Assembly (NCBI GenBank): GCA_016874945.1
Contig: VGSO01000127.1
Location: 1-7,855 of the forward strand
From: Deltaproteobacteria bacterium
Lineage (GTDB): Bacteria > Desulfobacterota > Desulfobaccia > Desulfobaccales > 0-14-0-80-60-11
Direction: 5' to 3'
DNA length: 7,855 nt
In this document: positions 1 to 6,108 of the stretch, piece after piece
How the letters are laid out: each line of letters starts with the position of its first letter
How positions within the stretch are numbered: position 1 is the stretch's first letter
Program-made: the position numbers and the translations under genes
The notes under the pieces: generated by a model
Database searches by the model: none
The model's input: only the letters and a program-made list of their open reading frames with translations
What the model was told of the DNA's origin: nothing

Positions 1-17
1 ACAATAACACAGGCGGT

Positions 18-839
18 TCATGCCTCAGGCTCCAGGTCCAGGGCCGGACAAAAACTATAGGGCGGCCAGGGACCGGTGCATTCAAACACCAGGCCGCGGT
101 GGGCGTATCGGGCGTTGACGTCCAGGATCCGGGCCTGGAAACCCGGTGTGGCCCTTTGGGGCACCAGGAAGGCCCAATTCCAAACCATTTCTTTATCACT
201 GCCGGTGGCTTCCCGGGAGAGGAGTCGCCGTTCCCGCACCTGCGCGGCATAATCCCGGAGGCTGGCCCATAATTTTCGGCAAACTTCCTGGAGCCATTGC
301 TTGAGTTCCTGGTCACAAGAGGCCCGGAGGCGCTGTTCCTGAAAATAGCGCTTTCCCGGCGATAAGGCCCCCAGACGCTCCGCCTCCCGGGCCAGCTTGA
401 GGGAGAACAGTTTCTCCTTGGCTCCGGGGCGGTCCAACAGCCCTTTGACGGCCCATTCCTCCCGGTCGGTGACGCGCTCCAGGAACCCGGCGATGGCGTC
501 ATGATGGCGCTGCAAAACCTTTATCAGGTTGGCCGCTGACGAAAAGATAGTGCCGAACCCTACCGGCAGCACCGGTGAATGGCGCATCACCCCGGCCACC
601 ACCTCCTGATGGCGGATGACCCGGGGGCCGATCCAGGTAAGGTCCTGCAGCCGCTCTTCCGCGTCCGGCCCGGAGAAATCCTCCACCACCACCGGGCTCC
701 AGACCGCCGCCAGATCCTGAAAGCCGGCCACCTGCAGCAGGCTCCGGCCATCCAGCCCCGTGCCTTCAAGAGGCAAAGGCGGCAGCCGGCTTAACCGGGC
801 CAGGCAGAAGAGATAGATTCCTTGTTTCAGTGGGTCCAT
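18..839 (-). CDS. gvpL: Gas vesicle protein, GvpL/GvpF family
   Basis: A 273-residue protein of the GvpL/GvpF family, minor gas-vesicle components needed for vesicle assembly; in characterised systems GvpF/L-type proteins contact the shell protein GvpA. Visible family marks are the N-terminal GIYLF strand (residues 7-11), the block HQEVVAGVMRHSPVLPVGFGT (residues 78-98), a charged helical middle (about 145-210) and the C-terminal GPWPPYSF (256-263). The length is normal for the family. The ATG at 839 is used because the family start follows within a few residues, but no Shine-Dalgarno is seen: the upstream position is filled by a tandem-repeat array ending about 2 nt from the ATG. It is the last gene of the minus-strand series here, 243 nt after cdc48, and its stop is 17 nt from the window edge. 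GvpL and GvpF cannot be told apart from sequence alone, so the symbol is provisional. Confidence 0.9.
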   Translation of the reverse strand: MDPLKQGIYLFCLARLSRLPPLPLEGTGLDGRSLLQVAGFQDLAAVWSPVVVEDFSGPDAEERLQDLTWIGPRVIRHQEVVAGVMRHSPVLPVGFGTIFSSAANLIKVLQRHHDAIAGFLERVTDREEWAVKGLLDRPGAKEKLFSLKLAREAERLGALSPGKRYFQEQRLRASCDQELKQWLQEVCRKLWASLRDYAAQVRERRLLSREATGSDKEMVWNWAFLVPQRATPGFQARILDVNARYAHRGLVFECTGPWPPYSFCPALDLEPEA

Positions 840-840
840 T

Positions 841-882
841 ATGAGTTGCCAGTGGCCAGTAATCAGTGATCAGTGATCAGTT
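841..882. repeat. Heptanucleotide tandem array, left, six units
   Basis: Read on the plus strand this divides into six 7-bp units: ATGAGTT, GCCAGTG, GCCAGTA, ATCAGTG, ATCAGTG, ATCAGTT. On the minus strand the consensus is NACTGRY (first unit AACTGAT), the same as the array at 1042-1097, which lies in the opposite orientation. It directly abuts the gvpL start codon at 839. Two further units of the same type (ACCAGTT, GCCAGTA) occur at 984-997. Its form resembles the heptanucleotide STRR repeats described in cyanobacteria; any relationship is inference. Confidence 0.75.
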
Positions 883-939
883 AAAATCAATGATGTTTTG
901 TGAGTATCCACTTAACTCAAGTGATCCGAGCAGGAGTTC

Positions 940-982
940 AAAGTTCAAGGTTTAAAGCGTATCCTTTTGAACCTTGAACTTT
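940..982. repeat. Imperfect inverted repeat with 17-bp arms
   Basis: The left arm 940-956 (AAAGTTCAAGGTTTAAA) and right arm 966-982 (TTTGAACCTTGAACTTT) pair over 17 bp with one mismatch (T953/G969), leaving a 9-nt loop. The right arm recurs exactly at 3331-3347. The RNA would form a long A/U-rich stem between cdc48 and gvpL. There is no run of U directly after the stem in the direction of transcription, so an intrinsic terminator is not indicated; an mRNA stability or processing element, or a dispersed repeat of no host function, is equally possible. Confidence 0.75.
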
Positions 983-1041
983 CACCAGTTGCCAGTATGC
1001 TATGCCGTTCACTGCCAGAAGCGTTCAACGGCCCGTTCTAT

Positions 1042-1097
1042 AACTGATAACTGATAACTGGTTACCGGTTACTGATAACTGGCTACTGACTACTGCC
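1042..1097. repeat. Heptanucleotide tandem array, right, eight units
   Basis: Eight consecutive 7-bp units on the plus strand: AACTGAT, AACTGAT, AACTGGT, TACCGGT, TACTGAT, AACTGGC, TACTGAC, TACTGCC (consensus WACTGRY). The array is inverted relative to 841-882. Its last 15 bp are also coding: on the minus strand they give the final codons and the TAG stop of cdc48. A 7-bp unit shifts frame at every copy, so array expansion or contraction could change where that gene ends. Confidence 0.8.
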
Positions 1098-3221
1098 CAG
1101 CATCTCTTTCAGGGCTTCTTCCAGGTCGGAGGGGAGGATGAGCACCTGGTCCTTGCCGGCGCCCTCCTGGGCGATTTCCGCCGCCACCGCCCGGCGCACT
1201 GCGGCCAGGGCCGCCTGATTGCACACCGCCGCGATCTCCGCGCCGCTCAATCCTTCGGTGCGGGCCGCCAGCGCCGCCGCGCTGATGCCCTCGCCCAGGG
1301 GTTTCCCCCGCAGGTGCACCGCAAAGATCTCCCGGCGGTCCTCCTCATCCGCCAGGGGGATTTCCACGATTTCGTCGAAGCGCCCCGGCCGCAGCACCGC
1401 GGGGTCCATGATATCCAGGCGGTTGGTGGCCCCCAGCACCAGCACCCCCTTCAATTCCTCGATGCCGTCCAGTTCCGCCAGAAACTGGCTGATGACCCGC
1501 TCGGTCACATGGGAGTCGGAGCCGCCCATGCCCCGGGCCGGCAGCAGGGCCTCGGTCTCATCCAGGAAAATGATGCAGGGCGCCGCTTGGCGGGCGGTCT
1601 TGAACATCTCCCTAACACCCCGCTCGGATTCGCCCACATACTTGGACATCAGGGCCGGCCCCTTCACCGACAGGAAGTTCACCCGGCTTTCATTGGCGAT
1701 GGCCTTGGCCAGCAGGGTCTTGCCGCATCCCGGCGCCCCGGACAGGAGGATGCCCTTGGGGGGCTTGATGCCCGCCTGTTTGAAGAGGTGGGCATATTTC
1801 AAGGGCCACTCCACCGCTTCCTTGAGGCGCGCCTTCACCGCCCGGAGGCCCCCCACGTCCTCCCAGCAAACCTCCGGGACTTCCACGAACACCTCCCGGA
1901 TGGCGGACGGCTCCACCTCCCGCAGCGCGGCCAGAAAGTCGTCCATGTGCACTTCCAGTTGCGCCAGCTGCTCGTAAGGGATGGCCGCCAGGCCGTAATC
2001 AATGTCCGGCATCAGGCGGCGCAGGCAGATCATGGCCGCTTCCCGGCACAACGCCTCCAGGTCGGCCCCCACAAAGCCGTGGGTGATCTCCGCCAGGTGG
2101 CTCATGTCCACGTCCTGGGCCAGGGGCATGCCCCGGCTGTGGATCTCCAGGATGTCCAGCCGCCCGTGGCGGTCGGGGATGGGAATGGCGATCTCCCGGT
2201 CGAACCGCCCCGGCCTTCTCAGCGCCGGGTCCAGAGCGTTGGGGATATTGGTGGCCGCGATGACGATGACGTTCTGGCGCTTGGTGAGGCCGTCCATCAG
2301 GGCCAGGAGTTGGGCCACCACCCGTTTCTCCACCTCACCCACCACCTGCTCCCGCCGGGGGGCGATGGAATCTATTTCGTCTAGGAAGATGATGCTGGGG
2401 CCTTTCCGGGACGCCTCCTCAAAGATCTTGCGCAGGTGGGCCTCGGACTCGCCATAGAACTTGTGCACCACCTCCGGGCCGCTCACCGAGAAAAAGTTGG
2501 CCTCGGTCTCGTGGGCGATGGTGCGGGCGATGAGGGTCTTGCCACAGCCGGGGGGGCCGTGGAGCAGTACGCCCTTGGGCGCGTCGATGCCCAGGCGCTC
2601 AAACAGCTCGGGGTAGCGCAGGGGCAGTTCGATCATCTCCCGGATGCGCTGCAACTGGGGTTTGAGGCCGCCCACGTCTTCATAAGACACCGCCGCCCGG
2701 CGGGGCTCAGGCACATCGGCCTTGCCGATGACCAGGACGGTGGTGGGGTTGATGAGCACCGGCCCTTTGGGAGTAAGGCTCTTTACCTTGAAATCCGCGG
2801 TGCGGCTGCCGAACAGGGTGGCCCGGATGCGGTCCCCCTCCAGCACCGGCAGGCCGTCCAGGAGGCTGCCGATATACTGGAGATCCCGGTCGGCGGGGGT
2901 TATGGTGATGGGGCTCAGGACCACCCGTTCCCCGGGGCGGCAGGCGATCTTGCGCACCTGCACGAAATCATCGATCCCCGCGCCGGCGTTTTCCCGGCTG
3001 ATGCCGTCCAATTGCACTCTGGACCGGCCTCGCAGTTCCTTATAGGCGGGCATGGCCTTGCCCACGGTTTTCCGCTTGCCCGCGACCTCGACGATGTCGC
3101 CGATGGCCACCTGGAGTTTTTCCAGGTCTTCCGGCCCCATGCGGGCATAAGCCCGCCCTACGTCCTTCCCCAGGGCCTCGGTTACTTTCAGTTTGATGGT
3201 TAATTCTTGAGATTTATTCAT
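1083..3221 (-). CDS. Cdc48/VCP/VAT-like two-ring AAA+ ATPase
   Basis: A 712-residue AAA+ protein with full p97/VAT architecture. Residues about 8-90 fit the double-psi-barrel N domain and 97-168 the second N subdomain. Ring D1 has Walker A 222-229 (GPPGCGKT), Walker B ending D281-E282, sensor-1 N325 and arginine fingers R336/R339. Ring D2 has Walker A 495-502 (GAPGCGKT), Walker B ending D554-E555, sensor-1 N600 and R611/R614. Both rings keep aromatic pore loops (KFYG 254-257 and KYVG 527-530), as expected of a substrate-threading unfoldase. D2 reads DETEAL after Walker B where D1 has the usual DEIDSI. No C-terminal HbYX proteasome-docking motif is present. Between a GvpH-like Hsp20 and GvpL, it probably remodels gas-vesicle proteins (inference). 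The start has a GGAAGG stretch (3235-3240) at long spacing. The last codons and stop lie in a heptamer repeat array. Confidence 0.95.
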   Translation of the reverse strand: MNKSQELTIKLKVTEALGKDVGRAYARMGPEDLEKLQVAIGDIVEVAGKRKTVGKAMPAYKELRGRSRVQLDGISRENAGAGIDDFVQVRKIACRPGERVVLSPITITPADRDLQYIGSLLDGLPVLEGDRIRATLFGSRTADFKVKSLTPKGPVLINPTTVLVIGKADVPEPRRAAVSYEDVGGLKPQLQRIREMIELPLRYPELFERLGIDAPKGVLLHGPPGCGKTLIARTIAHETEANFFSVSGPEVVHKFYGESEAHLRKIFEEASRKGPSIIFLDEIDSIAPRREQVVGEVEKRVVAQLLALMDGLTKRQNVIVIAATNIPNALDPALRRPGRFDREIAIPIPDRHGRLDILEIHSRGMPLAQDVDMSHLAEITHGFVGADLEALCREAAMICLRRLMPDIDYGLAAIPYEQLAQLEVHMDDFLAALREVEPSAIREVFVEVPEVCWEDVGGLRAVKARLKEAVEWPLKYAHLFKQAGIKPPKGILLSGAPGCGKTLLAKAIANESRVNFLSVKGPALMSKYVGESERGVREMFKTARQAAPCIIFLDETEALLPARGMGGSDSHVTERVISQFLAELDGIEELKGVLVLGATNRLDIMDPAVLRPGRFDEIVEIPLADEEDRREIFAVHLRGKPLGEGISAAALAARTEGLSGAEIAAVCNQAALAAVRRAVAAEIAQEGAGKDQVLILPSDLEEALKEMLGSSQ

Positions 3222-3255
3222 GCGATGTGGCGTTCCTTCCTTAACAGTCGCGCAT

Positions 3256-3268
3256 GAGCCGTCGGCTC
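3256..3268. repeat. Small GC-rich hairpin
   Basis: GAGCC at 3256-3260 and GGCTC at 3264-3268 form a perfect 5-bp stem with a GTC loop, just upstream of the cdc48 ribosome-binding stretch. No U-tract follows on either strand, so it is not a standard terminator. Confidence 0.4.
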
Positions 3269-3287
3269 TCTCAAAACAATGAAAAGT

Positions 3288-3320
3288 CAGTAACTTACTT
3301 ACTGGTGCGCGGTGCGCACC
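3288..3320. repeat. Two adjacent small palindromes
   Basis: CAGTAA (3288-3293) pairs with TTACTG (3299-3304) around CTTAC, and directly next to it GGTGCGC (3304-3310) pairs with GCGCACC (3314-3320) around GGT. The second is followed by CTACA; GGTGCGC-palindromes of this form are familiar as dispersed intergenic repeats in bacterial genomes, to my recollection. Together with the repeat at 3331-3347 they fill most of the spacer between hsp20 and cdc48. Confidence 0.6.
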
Positions 3321-3330
3321 CTACATTAAC

Positions 3331-3347
3331 TTTGAACCTTGAACTTT
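3331..3347. repeat. Exact second copy of the 17-mer at 966-982
   Basis: TTTGAACCTTGAACTTT here is identical to, and in the same orientation as, the right arm of the hairpin at 940-982. The two copies are about 2.36 kb apart and bracket the whole cdc48 gene. No inverted partner is seen beside this copy, so it is a half-element. Confidence 0.8.
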
Positions 3348-3369
3348 TCGTAACAGGACAATTACGGTA

Positions 3370-3876
3370 TTACATGACGCACTTGATCTCCAGGATGCCG
3401 TTGTTGCAGGACATCTTCATCTTTTCCCGGGGATAGCTCCGGGGCAGGAGGATCTCCTTGCGGTATTTCTTATCCTTCTTTTCGGCGTTAATGGTGAGCA
3501 GGTCGTCCTGGACCTCCAGGTGCACGTCCTTGGTGCTGATACCGGGCATCTCGGCCACCACCAGGGTATGGTCTTTTTCCTCAAACACGTCCACCACCGG
3601 TTCCCGGATTTCCTGGACCACGGTTTCCCCGGACTTCTCATCCCGGCGGACGTTGCCGAAGGGCTCCACCTTCACCTCTTTGCCGCCTTTATCCCCCAGA
3701 CCCACCTTGACGGAGAAGCCGTAAACCCCTTTCACGTCTTTATGCTGAAATTCCCCGCTCTTCTTGAGCTGTTCCCCCTTGTCCGCCAGATCGCCCAGCT
3801 TTTCGATAAGATCGGCCAGCCCCTTGAAGACCCCGCCGAAGCCGGCTTCCCCGCCGCCGCCCTTCTTTTTAGTCAT
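3370..3876 (-). CDS. gvpH: GvpH-like Hsp20 small heat-shock protein
   Basis: A 168-residue protein with a long N-terminal region and an alpha-crystallin domain at about residues 92-166. The domain shows EMPGI (109-113), a typical beta-strand series and NGILEI (159-164), the Hsp20 signature near the end. Residues 1-90 hold a basic, glycine-rich start (KKKGGGG), a charged helix (about 17-40) and the segment VYGFSVKVGLG (51-61), which I associate with GvpH-type Hsp20 proteins of gas-vesicle clusters. The chain stops at residue 168, so the usual C-terminal tail with a separate I-x-I/V motif is absent; large oligomers may therefore be less stable (inference). Its likely job is to hold hydrophobic gas-vesicle proteins soluble. 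A clear GGGAGG (3882-3887) lies 5 nt before the ATG, and the start overlaps the end of the regulator gene by 8 nt, indicating coupled translation. The specific GvpH label is less certain than the Hsp20 family. Confidence 0.9.
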   Translation of the reverse strand: MTKKKGGGGEAGFGGVFKGLADLIEKLGDLADKGEQLKKSGEFQHKDVKGVYGFSVKVGLGDKGGKEVKVEPFGNVRRDEKSGETVVQEIREPVVDVFEEKDHTLVVAEMPGISTKDVHLEVQDDLLTINAEKKDKKYRKEILLPRSYPREKMKMSCNNGILEIKCVM

Positions 3877-5275
3877 GACTGCCTCCCGATTTGCTCAGGC
3901 CGAATTGCTTCAGCTTGGTGTGCATCGTTTTATAATCAATTTGCAATAGCCGTGCCGCTTTGGCTTTATTGCCCCGGGTATGTTTCAGCGCCTGGGTCAG
4001 GACCTCCCGTTCCACGGTGACCACGCTGTGGTGCACGATCTCCTTGAGGGACAACTCCTGCCAGGGGGCGCCCTGAACCCTGGGAGTGAAGGCCAATCCC
4101 GGCACCGGCGCGCGCTTGATGTCCAGGTGCTTCTCGGTGATGATGTCGTCGGCCAGCAGCACCGCCCGCCGGATAACGGACCGGAGCTGCCGCACATTGC
4201 CCGGCCAGTTGTAAGACATCAGGGCCTCCAGGCAGTATTCGGAAAAGTGTTGGACGTTTTTCCCCAGTTCTTTGTTGGTGAGATCCATAAAGCGCTTGGC
4301 CAGGTAGGGGATGTCGTCTTTGCGGTCCCGGAGGGGCGGAATGGTGATGGTAAACTCATTCAGGCGAAAGTAAAGGTCTTCCCGCATCTGTCCCGATTCC
4401 ACCAGTTCCAGGAGTTTCTGGTTGCTGGCGGTGAGCAGGCGCACGTCAATATTTATCGGCTTGGTGGCCCCCAGGCGCAACACCGCCTTCTCCTGGAGGA
4501 CCCGCAGCAGTCGCGCCTGGGACCCCAGGGGCAGATTGCCGATTTCATCCAAAAACAGGGTGCCGCCCTGGGCCGCTTCGAATTTCCCGGCCTTGGGGGC
4601 CACGGCCCCGGTAAAGGCCCCTTTCTGGTAGCCGAAGAGTTCGCTCTCGATGAGGGTTTCGGGGATAGCCCCGCAATCCAGGGGAATAAAAGGAGCCCCG
4701 GCGCGGTGGCTCAGTTGGTAGAGGGCCCGGGCCACCAGTTCCTTGCCGGAGCCGGTTTCCCCCTCGACTATGACGCTGAAGTCCGATTGGGCCACCCGGT
4801 TCACCTCCCGGATGATGCGGGTGACGGCGTCGCTGGGGCCCATCATGACCCGGAGACAATTATCCGTCGAGATTTCTTCGGCCATGGAGCGGCGTCGGCG
4901 GTCCCGTTCGGCCAGGGCGGCGCGCACCACCCGGATTACCTCCGAGTGGTCAAAAGGTTTGGCCAGATAATCGAAGGCTCCGGCCCGCATAGCCGCCACC
5001 GACGCGGGAATCTCGGCATACGCGGTAATGAGCACCACCGGCAGATGGGGATTAGTTTCCTTGACCCGCTTCAATACTTCCATGCCGTCGATGCCGGGCA
5101 TCTTGACGTCCACCAGCATCATATCGGGCCTGGCCAGGGGGACCATCCGCAAGGCCGTCTCCCCGTCGGGGGCCATCATATTGGTCAACCCCTCTTTGTT
5201 CATGAGGGCGGAGAGCAACGAACTGATATCCCGATCATCGTCCACGATGAGCACCCGGGTGGCGCTTGGATCCAT
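3869..5275 (-). CDS. Sigma-54-dependent response regulator, NtrC family
   Basis: A 468-residue enhancer-binding protein with the three NtrC domains. The receiver (about 7-122) has the acidic pocket D12-D13, phospho-acceptor D56, T84 and K106. The AAA+ domain (about 145-385) has Walker A GETGSGKE (172-179), the sigma-54 contact loop GAFTGA (219-224) and Walker B ending D243-E244. The C-terminal Fis-type helix-turn-helix covers about 421-460. All key residues are intact, so it should be an active, phosphorylation-controlled activator of RpoN-dependent promoters. The start ATG has a strong GGAGG (5280-5284) at 4-nt spacing and begins 13 nt after the upstream gene; the end overlaps hsp20. The PAS/GAF kinase at 6362-7855 is the obvious partner. 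Its gvp targets are inferred from position; no well-matched -24/-12 promoter was found in this window. Confidence 0.96.
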   Translation of the reverse strand: MDPSATRVLIVDDDRDISSLLSALMNKEGLTNMMAPDGETALRMVPLARPDMMLVDVKMPGIDGMEVLKRVKETNPHLPVVLITAYAEIPASVAAMRAGAFDYLAKPFDHSEVIRVVRAALAERDRRRRSMAEEISTDNCLRVMMGPSDAVTRIIREVNRVAQSDFSVIVEGETGSGKELVARALYQLSHRAGAPFIPLDCGAIPETLIESELFGYQKGAFTGAVAPKAGKFEAAQGGTLFLDEIGNLPLGSQARLLRVLQEKAVLRLGATKPINIDVRLLTASNQKLLELVESGQMREDLYFRLNEFTITIPPLRDRKDDIPYLAKRFMDLTNKELGKNVQHFSEYCLEALMSYNWPGNVRQLRSVIRRAVLLADDIITEKHLDIKRAPVPGLAFTPRVQGAPWQELSLKEIVHHSVVTVEREVLTQALKHTRGNKAKAARLLQIDYKTMHTKLKQFGLSKSGGSHD

Positions 5276-5279
5276 ATTT

Positions 5280-5284
5280 CCTCC
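5280..5284 (-). promoter_or_regulatory. Shine-Dalgarno of the response regulator
   Basis: GGAGG on the minus strand, 4 nt before the ATG at 5275. It fixes the regulator start and lies in the 13-nt gap after the stop of the upstream gene, supporting one shared transcript. Confidence 0.8.
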
Positions 5285-5288
5285 GGAT

Positions 5289-5942
5289 TCAACGAGGCCG
5301 GTGAAGCGGATAGATCACCTTCACGTCCGGTTGGAGGTACCGTACCACGGAATGGAGCATCCCCAGGAAGAGGATGCCGGTCTCGCCGTCTTTAAGGGTG
5401 TCGTTAATGCGCTGCGCCATGAATTGATCCCGGCGCTTGAGCAGGGCCTCGTTCAAGGCCCGGCGTTGCGCCGCCACCCCCGCGGCCCGGGGTGGGCGGG
5501 TCGTCAGGGATTGTCTGGCCAACTGGTGCTCCTGCACCAGCAGGTCGCCGGATTCGGTTCCCATGAGAACGGCCCCCCGGGCCATCAAGCCCAGCAGGAG
5601 TTGATGGTTGCGGCTGCCCGCCCGGGCCAGTTCCGTGACGATCTCCGCCTCCCGCCCGCACTCGGGCAACCCGTCCTGGTAAAGGCGCACCCGGTCAAAA
5701 GATAGGGCCAAGGCGTCGATGGCCCCCTCGATTTCTGTCCAGACCTTATCTATGGCCGCGGTTTTGCGGGACAACCCCGGGCGTCCCACCTTCTCCAGGG
5801 TCGCCTGGACCACCGATTCCCGGAGCGCGCCCATATCCGCCTGGGTGTGGAAGATGGGGAAGTAAATCAACGTCCGGGAAAAGCCGCCGGCGTTCCCCTC
5901 CTGCTGTCGTGGGTAACGATGGTGGCGTTGGTCAGCAGACAT
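5289..5942 (-). CDS. Conserved-looking protein of unknown function
   Basis: A 217-residue soluble protein with no signal peptide or membrane segment, which I cannot assign to a named family. The likely core begins at residue 24 (TLIYFPIFHTQADMGALRES) and ends with GILFLGMLHSVVRYL (189-203) and a hydrophobic-basic tail. The middle is helical, with LLGLMARGAVLMGTESGDLL as a compact block. The His in FPIFHT (H32) and the GxxH near the C-terminus (G194-H197) loosely recall the paired motifs of the TraB/Tiki-type superfamily, but the N-terminal glycine is missing, so this is only a lead. The ATG at 5942 is the only ATG before M37 and has a weak GGGGG upstream; an in-frame TAG closes the frame upstream. 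The first 23 residues look atypical, so a non-ATG start nearer residue 25 is possible. It is first in a tight operon with the regulator and hsp20, suggesting a sensory or assembly role in gas-vesicle formation. Confidence 0.75.
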   Translation of the reverse strand: MSADQRHHRYPRQQEGNAGGFSRTLIYFPIFHTQADMGALRESVVQATLEKVGRPGLSRKTAAIDKVWTEIEGAIDALALSFDRVRLYQDGLPECGREAEIVTELARAGSRNHQLLLGLMARGAVLMGTESGDLLVQEHQLARQSLTTRPPRAAGVAAQRRALNEALLKRRDQFMAQRINDTLKDGETGILFLGMLHSVVRYLQPDVKVIYPLHRPR

Positions 5943-6002
5943 GTAACCCCCATCGGTTCCCCCGGTTTTTGGCTTTGACTATCCTTATGCTGATGGATTG
6001 CG

Positions 6003-6020
6003 GTTGGTCGCCAACGACCT
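6003..6020. repeat. Overlapping dyads (alternative hairpins)
   Basis: On the plus strand GTTGG (6003-6007 region) pairs with CCAAC (6011-6015 region) around TCG, while GGTCG (6006-6010) pairs with CGACC (6015-6019) around CCAA. The two stems share bases and exclude each other. They lie about 60-75 nt upstream of the start codon at 5942, so a transcript begun upstream would carry them in its leader. Confidence 0.45.
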
Positions 6021-6090
6021 CCTGCCTGGGTGGATGAGAAAGGAGGAAAAGTCCCCGCATGGCTAAATCAGGCTAAAGTTTGACAACGTC

Positions 6091-6108
6091 TGTCGGGAAA
6101 ACCTGACA
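6091..6108. promoter_or_regulatory. 18-bp dyad, possible activator-binding site
   Basis: TGTCGGG (6091-6097) and CCTGACA (6102-6108) are symmetric around AAAA, with six of seven arm positions matching. A third GACA half-site lies next to it (6082-6085), facing TGTC. Enhancer-binding proteins of the NtrC family bind as dimers to imperfect palindromes of about this size, about 100-200 bp upstream of their promoters, and this dyad is about 150 bp upstream of the operon's first start codon. Assignment to the regulator at 3869-5275 is inference. Confidence 0.35.

Noticed and set aside
940..982. The 17-bp-arm hairpin as an intrinsic terminator after cdc48
   Set aside because: The stem is A/T-rich and not followed by a U-tract in the minus-strand transcript, and one arm recurs elsewhere as a dispersed repeat.
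841..1097. CRISPR array
   Set aside because: The units are 7 bp and contiguous with no spacers, so this is a simple tandem repeat.
1219..2457. Long plus-strand reading frames opposite cdc48 (also opposite the regulator at 3980-5395)
   Set aside because: They are antisense frames kept open by GC-rich codon bias; their translations are low-complexity and match no family, while the minus strand encodes intact ATPase and regulator domains.
5999..6014. Minus-strand TTGGCGACCAACCGCA as a sigma-54 -24/-12 promoter
   Set aside because: The GG and GC elements are separated by 9 bp where 10 is required, and the match is better explained by the local dyad. Several other GG-N9-GC sites in the gap fail for the same reason.
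6059..6076. Plus-strand mini-frame after an AGGAGG (five codons)
   Set aside because: The purine stretch is about 12 nt from the ATG, too far for a good site, there is no plus-strand gene downstream for it to lead, and the peptide is trivial.
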